Assembly (NCBI GenBank): GCA_015059545.1
Contig: SVAG01000004.1
Span: forward strand, 62,001 to 126,000
Direction: 5' to 3'
Source of the DNA: Lactobacillales bacterium
GTDB lineage: Bacteria; Bacillota_I; Bacilli_A; RF39; UBA660
DNA length: 64,000 nucleotides
Shown: positions 24,517 to 33,045 of the stretch, in pieces
How the letters are laid out: the number at the start of each line of letters is the position of its first letter
How positions within the stretch are numbered: the stretch's first letter is position 1
The notes under the pieces: generated by a model
What the model saw: the letters and a program-made list of their open reading frames with translations, nothing else
What the model was told of the DNA's origin: nothing
The model's database searches: none
Made by a program: the position numbers and the translations under genes

Positions 24517-25005
24517 ATGAAAATTATAAAAAACAATAAAGGTATATTTATTACATTGTTTATAATATTAATTTTTGCAATTGCTGGTATATTTGCTTTA
24601 AAGGCATTTTTTCCATCAGGAAATGAATATGGTAATAGATTAAAAGGAATTGAAAAAGTTAGTTTTTCAGATAAAGAAATAACTAAATTAGAAAAAGAAA
24701 TTAAAGATAGAGAAAAAGTAAAAAAAGTATCTATAAATATTAAAGGTAAATTAATAAATATAATGCTTACAGTAGAAAATGATGCTGATATATCTGATAT
24801 GAAAGATCACTGTAAGGAAAAATTAGAATTATTTGATGAAGAAGAATTAAGTTATTATGATTTACAATTTTATTTGATAGCAGAAGAATCAAAAGAATCT
24901 AAAGATGATAAAGAATCTAAAGAAGAAAAAGAAGAAGATACTAAATATCCTGCTATTGGTTACAAACATAAAACAAGTAGCGAAATAAAATGGTCTAATA
25001 ACTAA
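24517..25005 (+). CDS. Membrane-anchored acidic protein, unknown
   Basis: A 162-residue protein not assigned to a family. A basic N-terminus and one membrane segment (about 9-31) lead to an extracytoplasmic domain (about 45-125, mixed strands and helices). A Lys/Glu/Ser-rich linker EESKESKDDKESKEEKEEDT and a short tail follow. It is 11 bases upstream of the dual-sensor GGDEF-like protein, cotranscribed with it and ending just before its GAGGTGG site. It may be an accessory subunit of that sensor; this is inference from position. Confidence 0.65.
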   Translation: MKIIKNNKGIFITLFIILIFAIAGIFALKAFFPSGNEYGNRLKGIEKVSFSDKEITKLEKEIKDREKVKKVSINIKGKLINIMLTVENDADISDMKDHCKEKLELFDEEELSYYDLQFYLIAEESKESKDDKESKEEKEEDTKYPAIGYKHKTSSEIKWSNN

Positions 25006-25016
25006 GAGGTGGTAAC

Positions 25017-27062
25017 ATGAATAAGAAGAAAATAGTAATTATAAGTGTATTAATTGCAATAATAGCAGTAATTGCAACTAGTGTATATTTATATTTAAAT
25101 AGAGAAGATAAAAATACAACTTTAACTATATTAGAAAAACAATGGATTGAAAAAAATAAAAATGAAGTAATTGATTTATCAATAGTAAATAATGTTCCAA
25201 TCTTTAATTATGATGGAGAAGGAGTATTCTTTGATTTTATTAAATCATTAGAAAAAACTACAGAACTTAATTTTAATAAATTATCTTATGAAATTGGTAA
25301 AGAACCAACAAGTTCTTATGCATTTAAAATTGTTGATAAAGTAAAGGATAATCATATATTAATATATGAAGATAATTATGTATTAATAACAAAAGAAAAT
25401 ATAAAATATAACAATTTAAAAGAAATTAATTCTTATACCGTTGGTGTTTTATCTAAAGATTTAGATAGTGTTAATTATTATTTAAAAGCAAATGAAAATT
25501 TCTTATATAAAGCATATGATAGTAATGATAAATTATTAAATTCTATTAATGATGTTAATAGTGGTATAGATGCAATTGTTTTACCTAAAACAATCTATAT
25601 GAAAGAAATAGTAGAAAAAGAAAATTTTAATATAAGTTATAATATAACTGAAATGAAAAAATATTATGTTTTAGAGTTAGGTGATTCTCAAAAATTAAAT
25701 AATATTATTAGAAAATATTTTGAAAAATGGTATAGAGAAGAGTATCAAGAATCATTTAATGAAAATTTTTCAAATAATTATTTTGCATTTAAACAAATAT
25801 ATCAACAAGAAAAAGTTAATTTTAGTGGAAAAAGATATAAATATGCATTCATTAATTATGCTCCATATGATTCATTAATTGGAGATAGATTAGTTGGTAT
25901 TAATTATGAATTAATAAAAGGATTTGCTAAAGTAGCAGGTATAGAAGTAATTTATGATGAATATAAAAACTATGAGGAATTAATAAAAGCATTTAATAAA
26001 AATGAAATAGACTTTTATTTAAATGCATCAAGTATAAATGAATATGATTTAGATATTTATGAAACCGTATCTATATATGATGAAGAAATAGTAGTTTTAT
26101 CTAAATTAGATAAAAATCTTACTATAAATTCTATTTCATCATTAAAAGATATGAATGTTATAACAATAAAAAATAGTAAAATAGAACAAGAATTAATAGA
26201 TAATAATATCAAAGTTACATCATATAATAATATAAACAATTTATTAGATAATAAAAAAGATAATGATGTAATTGTTATAGATAAAGCTACATATGATACT
26301 TATATTTATAATTCATTAAAAGATTATAAAATAGATTATATTTATAATTTAGATAATTCATACAATTATATTGTAAAAGATATAGAAGATAATAAAGTAT
26401 TTTATAATTATTTAGATTTTTATTTATCATTTATAAATGAAAATGAATATAAAAATAATATAAATCATACTATGTTTGTAGAAAAAATTACTGATAATAA
26501 ACCATTAATAATAATATTAGTAGTATTTGTTATTTTAGTAATAATTTCAACTGCTATTTTAATTAAAAAACTTAAACCTGAAAAGAAAAAGGTAACAATT
26601 AGTAAAGAAGATAAATTAAGATATATCGATATGTTAACATCTTTAAAGAATAGAAATTACTTAAATGATTCAATGGAAAAATGGGATAGTAGTGAAATTT
26701 ACCCACAATCTATAGTTGTAGTTGATTTAAATAATGTTGCTTATATTAATGATAATTATGGACATGAAGAAGGAGATAATATAATTAAAGAAGCAGCTTC
26801 TATATTAATCAATACTCAAATTGAAAATACTGAAATTATGAGAACTAATGGAAATGAATTCTTAATTTATATGGTTGAATATGAAGAAAAACAAGTTGTT
26901 TCTTATATTAGAAAATTAAATAAAGAATTAAAAGATTTAAATCATGGATTTGGTGCTGCTATAGGATATAGTATGATAACTGATGAACTTAAAACACTTG
27001 ATGATGCTATTAATGAAGCAACACTTGATATGAAAACAAATAAAGAGGAAACTCAAAATTAA
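25017..27062 (+). CDS. Membrane sensor: two solute-binding domains and a degenerate GGDEF domain
   Basis: A 681-residue receptor-like protein. Membrane segment 5-25; two tandem extracytoplasmic solute-binding (SBP_bac_3-like) domains at about 35-245 and 270-485, the second containing RYKYAFINYAPYDS and GINYELIKGFAKVAGIEVIY; membrane segment 496-516; then a GGDEF-type domain 535-675 with LTSLKNRNYLN and the first metal Asp570 (VVVDLNNVAYINDNYGHEEGD). The signature reads RTNGNEF (611-615 NGNEF): Asn replaces Gly and the metal-binding Asp/Glu of GGD/EEF, so cyclic-di-GMP synthesis is unlikely. It may bind nucleotide or signal by dimerisation. Cotranscribed with the 162-aa membrane protein. Confidence 0.82.
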   Translation: MNKKKIVIISVLIAIIAVIATSVYLYLNREDKNTTLTILEKQWIEKNKNEVIDLSIVNNVPIFNYDGEGVFFDFIKSLEKTTELNFNKLSYEIGKEPTSSYAFKIVDKVKDNHILIYEDNYVLITKENIKYNNLKEINSYTVGVLSKDLDSVNYYLKANENFLYKAYDSNDKLLNSINDVNSGIDAIVLPKTIYMKEIVEKENFNISYNITEMKKYYVLELGDSQKLNNIIRKYFEKWYREEYQESFNENFSNNYFAFKQIYQQEKVNFSGKRYKYAFINYAPYDSLIGDRLVGINYELIKGFAKVAGIEVIYDEYKNYEELIKAFNKNEIDFYLNASSINEYDLDIYETVSIYDEEIVVLSKLDKNLTINSISSLKDMNVITIKNSKIEQELIDNNIKVTSYNNINNLLDNKKDNDVIVIDKATYDTYIYNSLKDYKIDYIYNLDNSYNYIVKDIEDNKVFYNYLDFYLSFINENEYKNNINHTMFVEKITDNKPLIIILVVFVILVIISTAILIKKLKPEKKKVTISKEDKLRYIDMLTSLKNRNYLNDSMEKWDSSEIYPQSIVVVDLNNVAYINDNYGHEEGDNIIKEAASILINTQIENTEIMRTNGNEFLIYMVEYEEKQVVSYIRKLNKELKDLNHGFGAAIGYSMITDELKTLDDAINEATLDMKTNKEETQN

Positions 27063-27084
27063 AAGTCATTTTTGACTTTTTTTT
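27061..27084 (+). terminator. Terminator whose 3' arm carries the next -35 box
   Basis: AAAAGTCA / TGACTTTT stem with TTTT loop, T run to 27084, overlapping the stop codon of the sensor gene. Confidence 0.85.
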
Positions 27085-27101
27085 ATATATTTTGGTATAC
27101 T
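27072..27101 (+). promoter_or_regulatory. Promoter of yihY-like gene, embedded in the terminator
   Basis: TTGACT (27072-27077, part of the terminator 3' arm), 18-base spacer, TATACT (27096-27101), 18 bases before the ATG. Confidence 0.7.
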
Positions 27102-27119
27102 ATATATAGTAGGTGAGTT

Positions 27120-27953
27120 ATGGATACAATAAAAAGATATTTAAAAAAATTATTTAAACTTATCAATAAAGAAGAAATGAAAATATTACCTGGACATTTA
27201 TCCTTTTTCTTAATATTGTCATTAATTCCAACGATAACGTTAATTGCTATAATATGTCATATATTTGGTATTTCTACTATGGATATACTTAATTTTGCTT
27301 CTACTATAGTACCAGAAGCTGTTATGGATTTAATAAGTCCGTTTGTTGATTCAAGTGGAAATGGTGGAATGTTATTATATTTTGTAATTGGTTTTATATT
27401 AGTATCAAATGGTGCTCATGCAATTATTCTTACATCAAATACATTATATGAAATAAAAGATACTAATTATTTAAAAGGAAGAATAAAAGCATTATTCTTA
27501 ACCATACTATTAATGTTCTTATTTGTTTTTATTCTTATAGTTTTAGCATTTGGAAATATGATATTAGGTTTTATATTAGATTTTAAAATATTTAGTAATG
27601 TATCAACTTTAATATATAATTTATTTATATATTTAAAATGGCCAATAGCATTCTTTATAATTTATATTTTATTAAAACTTATTTATACAATAGCACCAGA
27701 TAAGAAAATTAAAAGTGAAAGTGTTACTAGAGGATCTATATTTACAACAATTGGATGGATTATTATAACAGCGATATATTCTTATTATGCCAATAATATA
27801 GCAAATTATGATATGTTTTATGGTAATTTATCTAACATAATTATCCTTATGATGTGGATTTATATTATAGCTTATATATTCGTTATAGGAATAGCTATAA
27901 ATGTTAGTAGTTATAATAATATGGAAGAAACTACTAGTGATAAAACTGATTAA
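27120..27953 (+). CDS. YihY/BrkB family membrane protein
   Basis: A 277-residue inner-membrane protein of the YihY (formerly misnamed RNase BN) family. The N-terminal signature ILPGHLSFFLILSLIPTITLI matches the family's A-AYYxxFSLxPL-like start. About six membrane segments follow (33-53, 83-103, 125-150, 165-185, 200-220, 240-260) with the C-terminal LMMWIYIIAYIFVIGIAINV. The molecular function of the family is unsettled. It is monocistronic, with an unusual structured 3' region before the convergent VanY gene. Confidence 0.88.
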   Translation: MDTIKRYLKKLFKLINKEEMKILPGHLSFFLILSLIPTITLIAIICHIFGISTMDILNFASTIVPEAVMDLISPFVDSSGNGGMLLYFVIGFILVSNGAHAIILTSNTLYEIKDTNYLKGRIKALFLTILLMFLFVFILIVLAFGNMILGFILDFKIFSNVSTLIYNLFIYLKWPIAFFIIYILLKLIYTIAPDKKIKSESVTRGSIFTTIGWIIITAIYSYYANNIANYDMFYGNLSNIIILMMWIYIIAYIFVIGIAINVSSYNNMEETTSDKTD

Positions 27954-27959
27954 ATTACA

Positions 27960-28068
27960 GATACTATAAAAGGATATATATTGTTACCGTATATATCTAG
28001 CAGACTACCATATAGTATCCGATTTAGTTTTACTGTGAACTAATAAGTATTATGAATTAGGTAATATC
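27960..28068 (+). ncRNA. Unassigned structured RNA in the yihY 3' region
   Basis: The 145-base space between yihY and the convergent vanY-like gene holds a nested fold. The outer helix GATACTATA (27960-27968) pairs with TATAGTATC (28011-28019), 9 bp perfect. The inner helix runs 27972-27981 with 28089-less coordinates 27989-27998 (10 bp, two G-U). The hairpin loop is UGUUACC (27982-27988) and a 12-base bulge AGCAGACTACCA lies on the 3' side only. A second hairpin follows (TTAGTT / AACTAA), and GGTAA at 28060-28064 is complementary to the loop UUACC, allowing a pseudoknot. No known riboswitch signature is recognised. It may be a 3'-UTR regulatory RNA or sRNA; strand assignment is by position only. 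Confidence 0.4.
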
Positions 28069-28087
28069 TCCTTTATCTCATATAAAC

Positions 28088-28111
28088 AAAAAAGGACATT
28101 AGTCCTTTTTG
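28088..28111. terminator. Bidirectional terminator
   Basis: AAAAAGGAC / GTCCTTTTT stem with ATTA loop; the vanY-like stop codon is in the loop. Confidence 0.85.
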
Positions 28112-29064
28112 TTTTCTATATAATAAGCATAATATTCATCATATGTAATTTTTTCTTTATATATTTTTGTAGCTACATCTTTACCTACATATCTATAATG
28201 CCATGATTCATAAGAATATCCAGTTAATTCTTCTTTATCTTTTGGATATCTAAGAATAAATCCATATTTATGAGCATTTTCACTTAACCATTTAAATTCA
28301 TCAGTATTTTCAAAATCGTTCATTTTACTACCATAAGTTACAATATCAAGTGTAAGTCCTGTTTGATGTTCAGAGTGTCCTGGTCTTGCTGCAACACTAT
28401 CTGCCCATTTTTCTCCTTTATTGTTAGAATAAGAATTCCATAATTTTTCTTGATAATCATAAGTTCTATATGCTGATGTAATAATAAGACTTAAATCTTC
28501 TTTTTTTGCATCAGTCCACATTTCAATAAATTTTTCATAAACTTCTTTTTTTATTTGATTTTCTCCATATGCATATAAGTTTTTAACATCAACTAAATCT
28601 GTAGGAGTATATTCTTTAGTAAGATTATTGTATTTATTTACTAACATTAAATTGCCATCTTCTACTTTTGTTTTAGTAACTGCTTTTTCATCATAAAATT
28701 TGTAATTTGCTTTAGTATTAATCATGCTTATAGTATATGATAAATCATCATTTTCACTTTTTTTATAATATTCTATATATTTATCTAAATTAGAAAATAT
28801 AAAATATTTTTGTTTCATAAATTTAACTATTAATTTATTATATTTTTTATTAAGTAGTTTATTTATTTGTTTGTTATCTAATTTCTTTATCTCTTTTATT
28901 TCTTTTTCTGAATATCCGATTTGTAATAATTTATAGTCATAACTGTTTTTATAATCAATTCTTTCTTTAATATTTGAAATTCCCGCAATCAAAGCAATTA
29001 TAATAAGTAGTGAAAGTACAAACAATTTTATGACTTTCTTTTTAATTCTTCTTCTTTTTTTCAT
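28099..29064 (-). CDS. D-Ala-D-Ala carboxypeptidase, VanY/M15B type
   Basis: Membrane-anchored zinc peptidase that trims the terminal D-Ala of peptidoglycan stems. It has a very basic N-terminus and one membrane segment (11-29), a linker domain to about 150, and then the M15 catalytic domain. ITSAYRTYDYQEKLW leads in, with zinc ligands H233 and D240 in GHSEHQTGLTLDI and H289 in ESWHYRYVG, and catalytic Glu286. The 321-residue length fits VanY-like enzymes. A minus-strand extended -10 (29091-29099) serves it. Nothing links it to a vancomycin operon; a housekeeping wall-remodelling role is likely. Confidence 0.92.
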   Translation of the reverse strand: MKKRRRIKKKVIKLFVLSLLIIIALIAGISNIKERIDYKNSYDYKLLQIGYSEKEIKEIKKLDNKQINKLLNKKYNKLIVKFMKQKYFIFSNLDKYIEYYKKSENDDLSYTISMINTKANYKFYDEKAVTKTKVEDGNLMLVNKYNNLTKEYTPTDLVDVKNLYAYGENQIKKEVYEKFIEMWTDAKKEDLSLIITSAYRTYDYQEKLWNSYSNNKGEKWADSVAARPGHSEHQTGLTLDIVTYGSKMNDFENTDEFKWLSENAHKYGFILRYPKDKEELTGYSYESWHYRYVGKDVATKIYKEKITYDEYYAYYIENKKD

Positions 29065-29090
29065 AGTATCACCTAGTTTAATTATAACAT

Positions 29091-29099
29091 GTTTTATAA
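29091..29099 (-). promoter_or_regulatory. Extended -10 promoter of the vanY-like gene
   Basis: TGTTATAAT on the minus strand, 26 bases before the start codon. Confidence 0.55.
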
Positions 29100-29162
29100 A
29101 AAAGTAAATGTATATATTTAAATATTTAAAACATTATAATAATAAGAAAATAGAGGTGTATT

Positions 29163-29675
29163 ATGGAACTTTTTTTATTATGTTTGAAAATATTTTTTGT
29201 TCGAATAATAGATGTATCATTAGGTACTATTAGAACAATAGTTACAGTTAAAGATAGAAGAATTATTGCTTCTTTAATAGGTTTTATAGAAGTATTTGTA
29301 TGGTTTGTTATTGTAAAAGAAGCTTTAAATACAGATGAAACAAGTTTATTTGTCGCAATTTCTTATGCTTTAGGTTTTTCAACTGGTACATATATAGGTT
29401 CTTATTTATCTAACAAATATATAAAAGGAAATTTTGGAGTACAAGTAATAACTAGTAAAGAAATTTTAATTAAAAAATTAAGAAGTGTTGGGTATGCTGT
29501 ATCAGTAATAGATGTTAAAGGTCATTATGAAGATATAGAAAAATTTATGTTATTTATAGAAATAGATAAACATGATTTTAACCATTTAAAAGATTTTATA
29601 AAATTATATGATAAAAAAGCTTTTATTGTTGTAAATGAAACTAAGTATGTACAAAATGGATATTTTCAAAAATAA
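29163..29675 (+). CDS. UPF0316/DUF2179 membrane protein (YebE-like)
   Basis: A 170-residue protein with three membrane segments (about 2-20, 34-54, 60-85), including IIDVSLGTIRTIVTVKDRR and ASLIGFIEVFVWFVIVKEAL, which are diagnostic of the UPF0316 family. The cytoplasmic C-terminal DUF2179 domain (about 95-165) contains GYAVSVIDVKGHY. DUF2179 domains are thought to bind small ligands, but the family's role is not established. AGAGGTGTATT precedes the ATG. Confidence 0.88.
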   Translation: MELFLLCLKIFFVRIIDVSLGTIRTIVTVKDRRIIASLIGFIEVFVWFVIVKEALNTDETSLFVAISYALGFSTGTYIGSYLSNKYIKGNFGVQVITSKEILIKKLRSVGYAVSVIDVKGHYEDIEKFMLFIEIDKHDFNHLKDFIKLYDKKAFIVVNETKYVQNGYFQK

Positions 29676-29677
29676 TA

Positions 29678-29686
29678 TGTTATAAT
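29678..29686 (+). promoter_or_regulatory. Extended -10 promoter
   Basis: TGTTATAAT, 16 bases before the next ATG; starts three bases after the UPF0316 stop. Confidence 0.55.
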
Positions 29687-29702
29687 TATACTAGGTGTTA
29701 GT

Positions 29703-30806
29703 ATGAAGAAAATATTTAAAATATTAATTTTCGTTTGTGTTGTTTTTTTTATAATAGGTTTTGTTAGATATAAAAAGAATAATAAAATATATAATATGTT
29801 AACAGATGATTATAAACAAAAATATTATATAAATGAATTATATGAATCTAAAGAAATAAATTATAGATTAATATTAAATAAAAGAGAAAAAAAACTATAT
29901 GATTTTTATATTAATAAAATTATTAATTTTGAAAATAATTTTTCATTTGATTTAAGTGAATATGATTATACTTATAGTCATGAATATTTTGAAAAAATAT
30001 CAAAAATTAATAGAGCTGTAATGATGGATCATCCAGAACTTATTTATTTTGGTTATCCAGAAATGAGTAAACAAAAAAATTCGAAAATAGTTACTATAAA
30101 AATACATTATATAATGAATAAAGAAGAATACTTAAAAAATATTAAAATGATAAAAAATCAAATTGAAAATATTAAAAATGAAACTATAAATATGGATGAA
30201 TATTCAAAAGTTAAATATGTTTATGAATATTTAGGAAATAAAAATAATTATGGAAATCAATCTGATCCAGTTAGTCAATCAGCATATGCAGCATTTAATG
30301 ATAATTTATCTCCTGTGTGTGCTGGATATGGTAGGGCTTCACAAATTATTTTTAATAATATAGGTGTTACTTCTATGTTAATATCTGGTGATTTAAAATC
30401 TACATGGCTTACAGGAGATAGTCATGAATGGAATGTAGTAAAAATAAAAAATCAATATTATATATATGATGTAACACAAAGTAGTATTTTAAAAGGTACT
30501 ACTGGAAAAATATCGTATGTAGGATTTTTAACTAAAAATAAAAGTATTTATTCAGCAGAGTATAAGAAAAGTAATCCTTATATAAATGGAAAAGAATATG
30601 ACTATTATGAGATGAATAACTTAGTTTATTCATATAATAGAAAAAAAACAAATGAATTAAAATCATTATTAAAAAATAAATATACAGAATTAAAAATGAA
30701 AAATATAAGTGAATTTAAAAATGATTATTCCGATATAAAAATGGAATTAAATTTAAAAACATATTATGTTATAGATGATATTGTTGTTTTAGAAAAGAAT
30801 AATTAA
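29703..30806 (+). CDS. Membrane-anchored transglutaminase-like protein
   Basis: A 367-residue protein with an N-terminal signal anchor (about 4-21) and an extracellular transglutaminase/papain-fold domain. The catalytic triad is visible: Cys206 in LSPVCAGYGRAS, His241 in GDSHEWNVV and Asp256 in YYIYDVTQSS. Members are found in Gram-positive cell-surface proteins and may act as peptidases or cross-linkers. It sits among wall carboxypeptidases (VanY-like upstream, PBP5-type downstream), so a wall or surface-protein role is likely. Confidence 0.88.
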   Translation: MKKIFKILIFVCVVFFIIGFVRYKKNNKIYNMLTDDYKQKYYINELYESKEINYRLILNKREKKLYDFYINKIINFENNFSFDLSEYDYTYSHEYFEKISKINRAVMMDHPELIYFGYPEMSKQKNSKIVTIKIHYIMNKEEYLKNIKMIKNQIENIKNETINMDEYSKVKYVYEYLGNKNNYGNQSDPVSQSAYAAFNDNLSPVCAGYGRASQIIFNNIGVTSMLISGDLKSTWLTGDSHEWNVVKIKNQYYIYDVTQSSILKGTTGKISYVGFLTKNKSIYSAEYKKSNPYINGKEYDYYEMNNLVYSYNRKKTNELKSLLKNKYTELKMKNISEFKNDYSDIKMELNLKTYYVIDDIVVLEKNN

Positions 30807-30820
30807 TTATTCTTTTTTTT
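30793..30820 (+). terminator. Terminator of the transglutaminase-like gene
   Basis: AAAAGAATAATTAATTATTC palindrome continuing into eight T; contains the stop codon. Confidence 0.8.
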
Positions 30821-30853
30821 ATTTAATTTCATAATCTTTATTAGAGGTGAATT

Positions 30854-32032
30854 ATGAAGAAATTTGTAGGTATGTTTTTAATATTATTATTTGTATTTCC
30901 TAGTATCGTATTAGCTAGTGATACAATAAGTGTTAATAAGGAAGTTGCAGATATAGCTGGAAATGCTAAAAGTGCTATTTTAATAGAAGCAACAACTGGT
31001 AAAATTATATTTGAAAAGAATTCGCATGAAAAATTAGCTCCTGCTTCTATGACTAAAATTATGAGTATGTTACTTATCATGGAAAACATTGATAAAGGAG
31101 TTATTAGTTGGGATGATACAGTAACAACAAGTGAAAATGCATCTAGTATGGGTGGAAGTCAAATACTTCTTGAAACTGGAGAACAAATGAGTGTTTATGA
31201 TATGTTTAAAGGTATAGCTGTAGCAAGTGGAAATGATGCTGTAGTAGCTTTAGCTGAATATATTGCAGGATCAGAAGAAGAATTCGTTAATATGATGAAC
31301 AAAAAAGCTAAAGAGTTAGGATTAAAAGATACAGTGTTTAAAAATCCTCATGGTCTTGATACAGCAAATCACTATTCAAGTGCATATGATATGGCTTTTA
31401 TTGCTAAAGAATTAGTTAAATATGAAAAAGTATTTGAATTTACTTCCATTTATGAAGATTATTTAAGAAAAGGTACAGATAGAGAATTATGGTTAGTAAA
31501 TACAAATAAATTAGTTAGATTTAACCCAATAGTAGATGGACTTAAAACTGGATTTACTAGTGAAGCAGGGTATTGTTTAACTGCAACAGCTAAGAAAAAT
31601 AATATGAGACTTATATCAGTTGTAATGGGAGAACCTGATACTAAAACAAGAAATAGTGAAACAACAAGTTTACTTGATTATGGATTTGCTAAATATAAAG
31701 CAGAAAATATAGTAACAAAAGATACAGTAATAGATAAATTAAAAATAGAAAAAGCTTCTAATAAAAGTGTGGATATTACACCAATTAATGACTATTCAGT
31801 GATTTTAGAAAAAACAGATAAAATAGGTAAAATAACTTATGATTTAAAATTAAAAAATATAAAGCTTCCTATTAAAAAAGGAGATAAAATAGGTACACTA
31901 ATAATAAAAGAAGATAATAAAAAAATAAGTGAAGTAGATGTTACTGTAAAACAAAATTTAAAGAAAGCTAATATGTTAGAATTATATGGAACTTATTTAA
32001 AAAGTATATTAAATGGAAATATTAATTTTTAG
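30854..32032 (+). CDS. D-Ala-D-Ala carboxypeptidase, PBP5/DacF type (S11)
   Basis: Secreted penicillin-binding protein that removes the terminal D-Ala of wall pentapeptides. Signal peptide 1-21 with an ALA-like end (VLAS). Active-site motifs are in order: S65-M-T-K68, S125-G-N127 and K231-T-G233 (DGLKTGFTSEAG). A C-terminal beta domain (about 290-370) follows. The extreme C-terminus ends with ELYGTYLKSILNGNINF, a possible weak amphipathic anchor. The 392-residue length is standard. Terminator directly after the stop. Confidence 0.95.
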   Translation: MKKFVGMFLILLFVFPSIVLASDTISVNKEVADIAGNAKSAILIEATTGKIIFEKNSHEKLAPASMTKIMSMLLIMENIDKGVISWDDTVTTSENASSMGGSQILLETGEQMSVYDMFKGIAVASGNDAVVALAEYIAGSEEEFVNMMNKKAKELGLKDTVFKNPHGLDTANHYSSAYDMAFIAKELVKYEKVFEFTSIYEDYLRKGTDRELWLVNTNKLVRFNPIVDGLKTGFTSEAGYCLTATAKKNNMRLISVVMGEPDTKTRNSETTSLLDYGFAKYKAENIVTKDTVIDKLKIEKASNKSVDITPINDYSVILEKTDKIGKITYDLKLKNIKLPIKKGDKIGTLIIKEDNKKISEVDVTVKQNLKKANMLELYGTYLKSILNGNINF

Positions 32033-32053
32033 AACATTTTATATGTTCTTTTA
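32031..32053 (+). terminator. Terminator of the S11 carboxypeptidase gene
   Basis: AGAACAT / ATGTTCT stem, 5-base loop, then TTTTATTG. The stem starts at the stop codon. Confidence 0.75.
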
Positions 32054-32082
32054 TTGTTTAACAAACAAATGTATGGTATAAT
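32054..32082 (+). promoter_or_regulatory. Promoter of BRO-N/dinB operon with operator-like motif in the spacer
   Basis: TTGTTT (32054-32059), 17-base spacer, TATAAT (32077-32082). The spacer contains AACAAACAAATGTA (32060-32073), also found upstream of dinD at 60673-60686. Confidence 0.65.
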
Positions 32083-32140
32083 TAAATAGAAAAGAAGACA
32101 AAATATAAAGAGATAGAATAAAGAAGATTTGTAGTAATAT

Positions 32141-32155
32141 TTATACTTAGTATAA
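32141..32155 (+). promoter_or_regulatory. Inverted repeat TTATACT-T-AGTATAA in the leader
   Basis: Perfect 7-base inverted repeat just before the GAGGAGG ribosome site. The same half-sites with a 3-base spacer overlap the dinD -10 at 60709-60725. Confidence 0.5.
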
Positions 32156-32170
32156 GAGGAGGAAACAAAA

Positions 32171-33019
32171 TTGAAAGAAAATAAAATAGATACTATTACA
32201 AATTTATTTGAAGGTAGTGAAATAAGAAGCATATGGGATAGTGAGAAAGAAGATTACTATTTTAGTGTGGTTGATGTTATTGGTGTATTGACTGAAAGTA
32301 GTGATCCTTCACATTATTGGAGAACCTTAAAATCAAGAATGATTAAAGAAGGAAATGAAACCGTCACAAATTGTGACAGGTTCAAATTAAAAGCAAAAGA
32401 TGGTAAAATGCGTATAACTGATATGCTAGATACTGAAGGAATATTTAGATTAATTGAATCTGTACCTAGCCCTAAAGCAGAACCATTTAAAATGTGGTTA
32501 GCGTCTTTAGGAAAAGAAAGAATTGATGAAGTTTTTGATCCAGAAAAAGCAATTGATAGAGCTATTGATTATTATCGTAAAAAAGGTTATTCAGATATCT
32601 GGATTGAAGTTAGATTAAAAGGTATACTTAATCGTAAAAAATTAACAGATGTATGGAAAGAAAATGGTATAACTGAAAATTATGAATATGCAATGTTAAC
32701 AAATGAAATATATAAAAATTGGTCTGGTATGAAAGCTCAAGAATATAAAGATTTTAAAGGTATTAGAAAAGAATCATTAAGAGATAATATGACAGATATA
32801 GAAGTAATACTTACTGACTTAGGTGAAGTAACTGCAAGAGATATAGCTAAACAAGAACGTCCTCAAGGTTTGAAAGATAATTTGGCTGTTGCTAAAAGAG
32901 GTGGAGAAGTATCTAAAATAGCAAGAGAATCTTATGAGTTACAAACTGGTCATAGTGCTATAACTAATAAGAATTCTATTGGTGGAAGATATATTGATAC
33001 TAGTAAACAATTAAATTAA
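32171..33019 (+). CDS. BRO-N/antirepressor-like protein
   Basis: A 282-residue protein with an N-terminal BRO-N (phage antirepressor) domain: EIRSIWDSEKEDYYFSVVDV, TESSDPSHYWRTLKSRM, DTEGIFRLIESV and FKMWLASLGKERIDE. A helical C-terminal region with RLKGILNRKKLTDVWKE and KNSIGGRYIDT follows. The start is TTG with GAGGAGG nine bases upstream. It is 26 bases before dinB, in one operon. BRO-N proteins bind DNA and often act with the SOS/phage response. Here its fixed place before a translesion polymerase suggests a DNA-damage function rather than a prophage remnant. Confidence 0.8.
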   Translation: MKENKIDTITNLFEGSEIRSIWDSEKEDYYFSVVDVIGVLTESSDPSHYWRTLKSRMIKEGNETVTNCDRFKLKAKDGKMRITDMLDTEGIFRLIESVPSPKAEPFKMWLASLGKERIDEVFDPEKAIDRAIDYYRKKGYSDIWIEVRLKGILNRKKLTDVWKENGITENYEYAMLTNEIYKNWSGMKAQEYKDFKGIRKESLRDNMTDIEVILTDLGEVTARDIAKQERPQGLKDNLAVAKRGGEVSKIARESYELQTGHSAITNKNSIGGRYIDTSKQLN

Positions 33020-33045
33020 AATATATAATTAAGGAAGGTGATAAG

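Noticed and set aside
25017-27062. Active diguanylate cyclase
   Set aside because: The GGDEF signature is NGNEF, lacking a metal-binding acid and a glycine needed for catalysis.
28099-29064. Part of a vancomycin resistance operon
   Set aside because: No vanH, vanA/ligase, vanX or vanRS-like gene is near; VanY-type carboxypeptidases are common wall enzymes.
32031-32049. GAAC...GTTC palindrome as a LexA (SOS) box for the dinB operon
   Set aside because: The half-sites are separated by nine bases rather than four, and the T run shows it is the terminator of the preceding gene.
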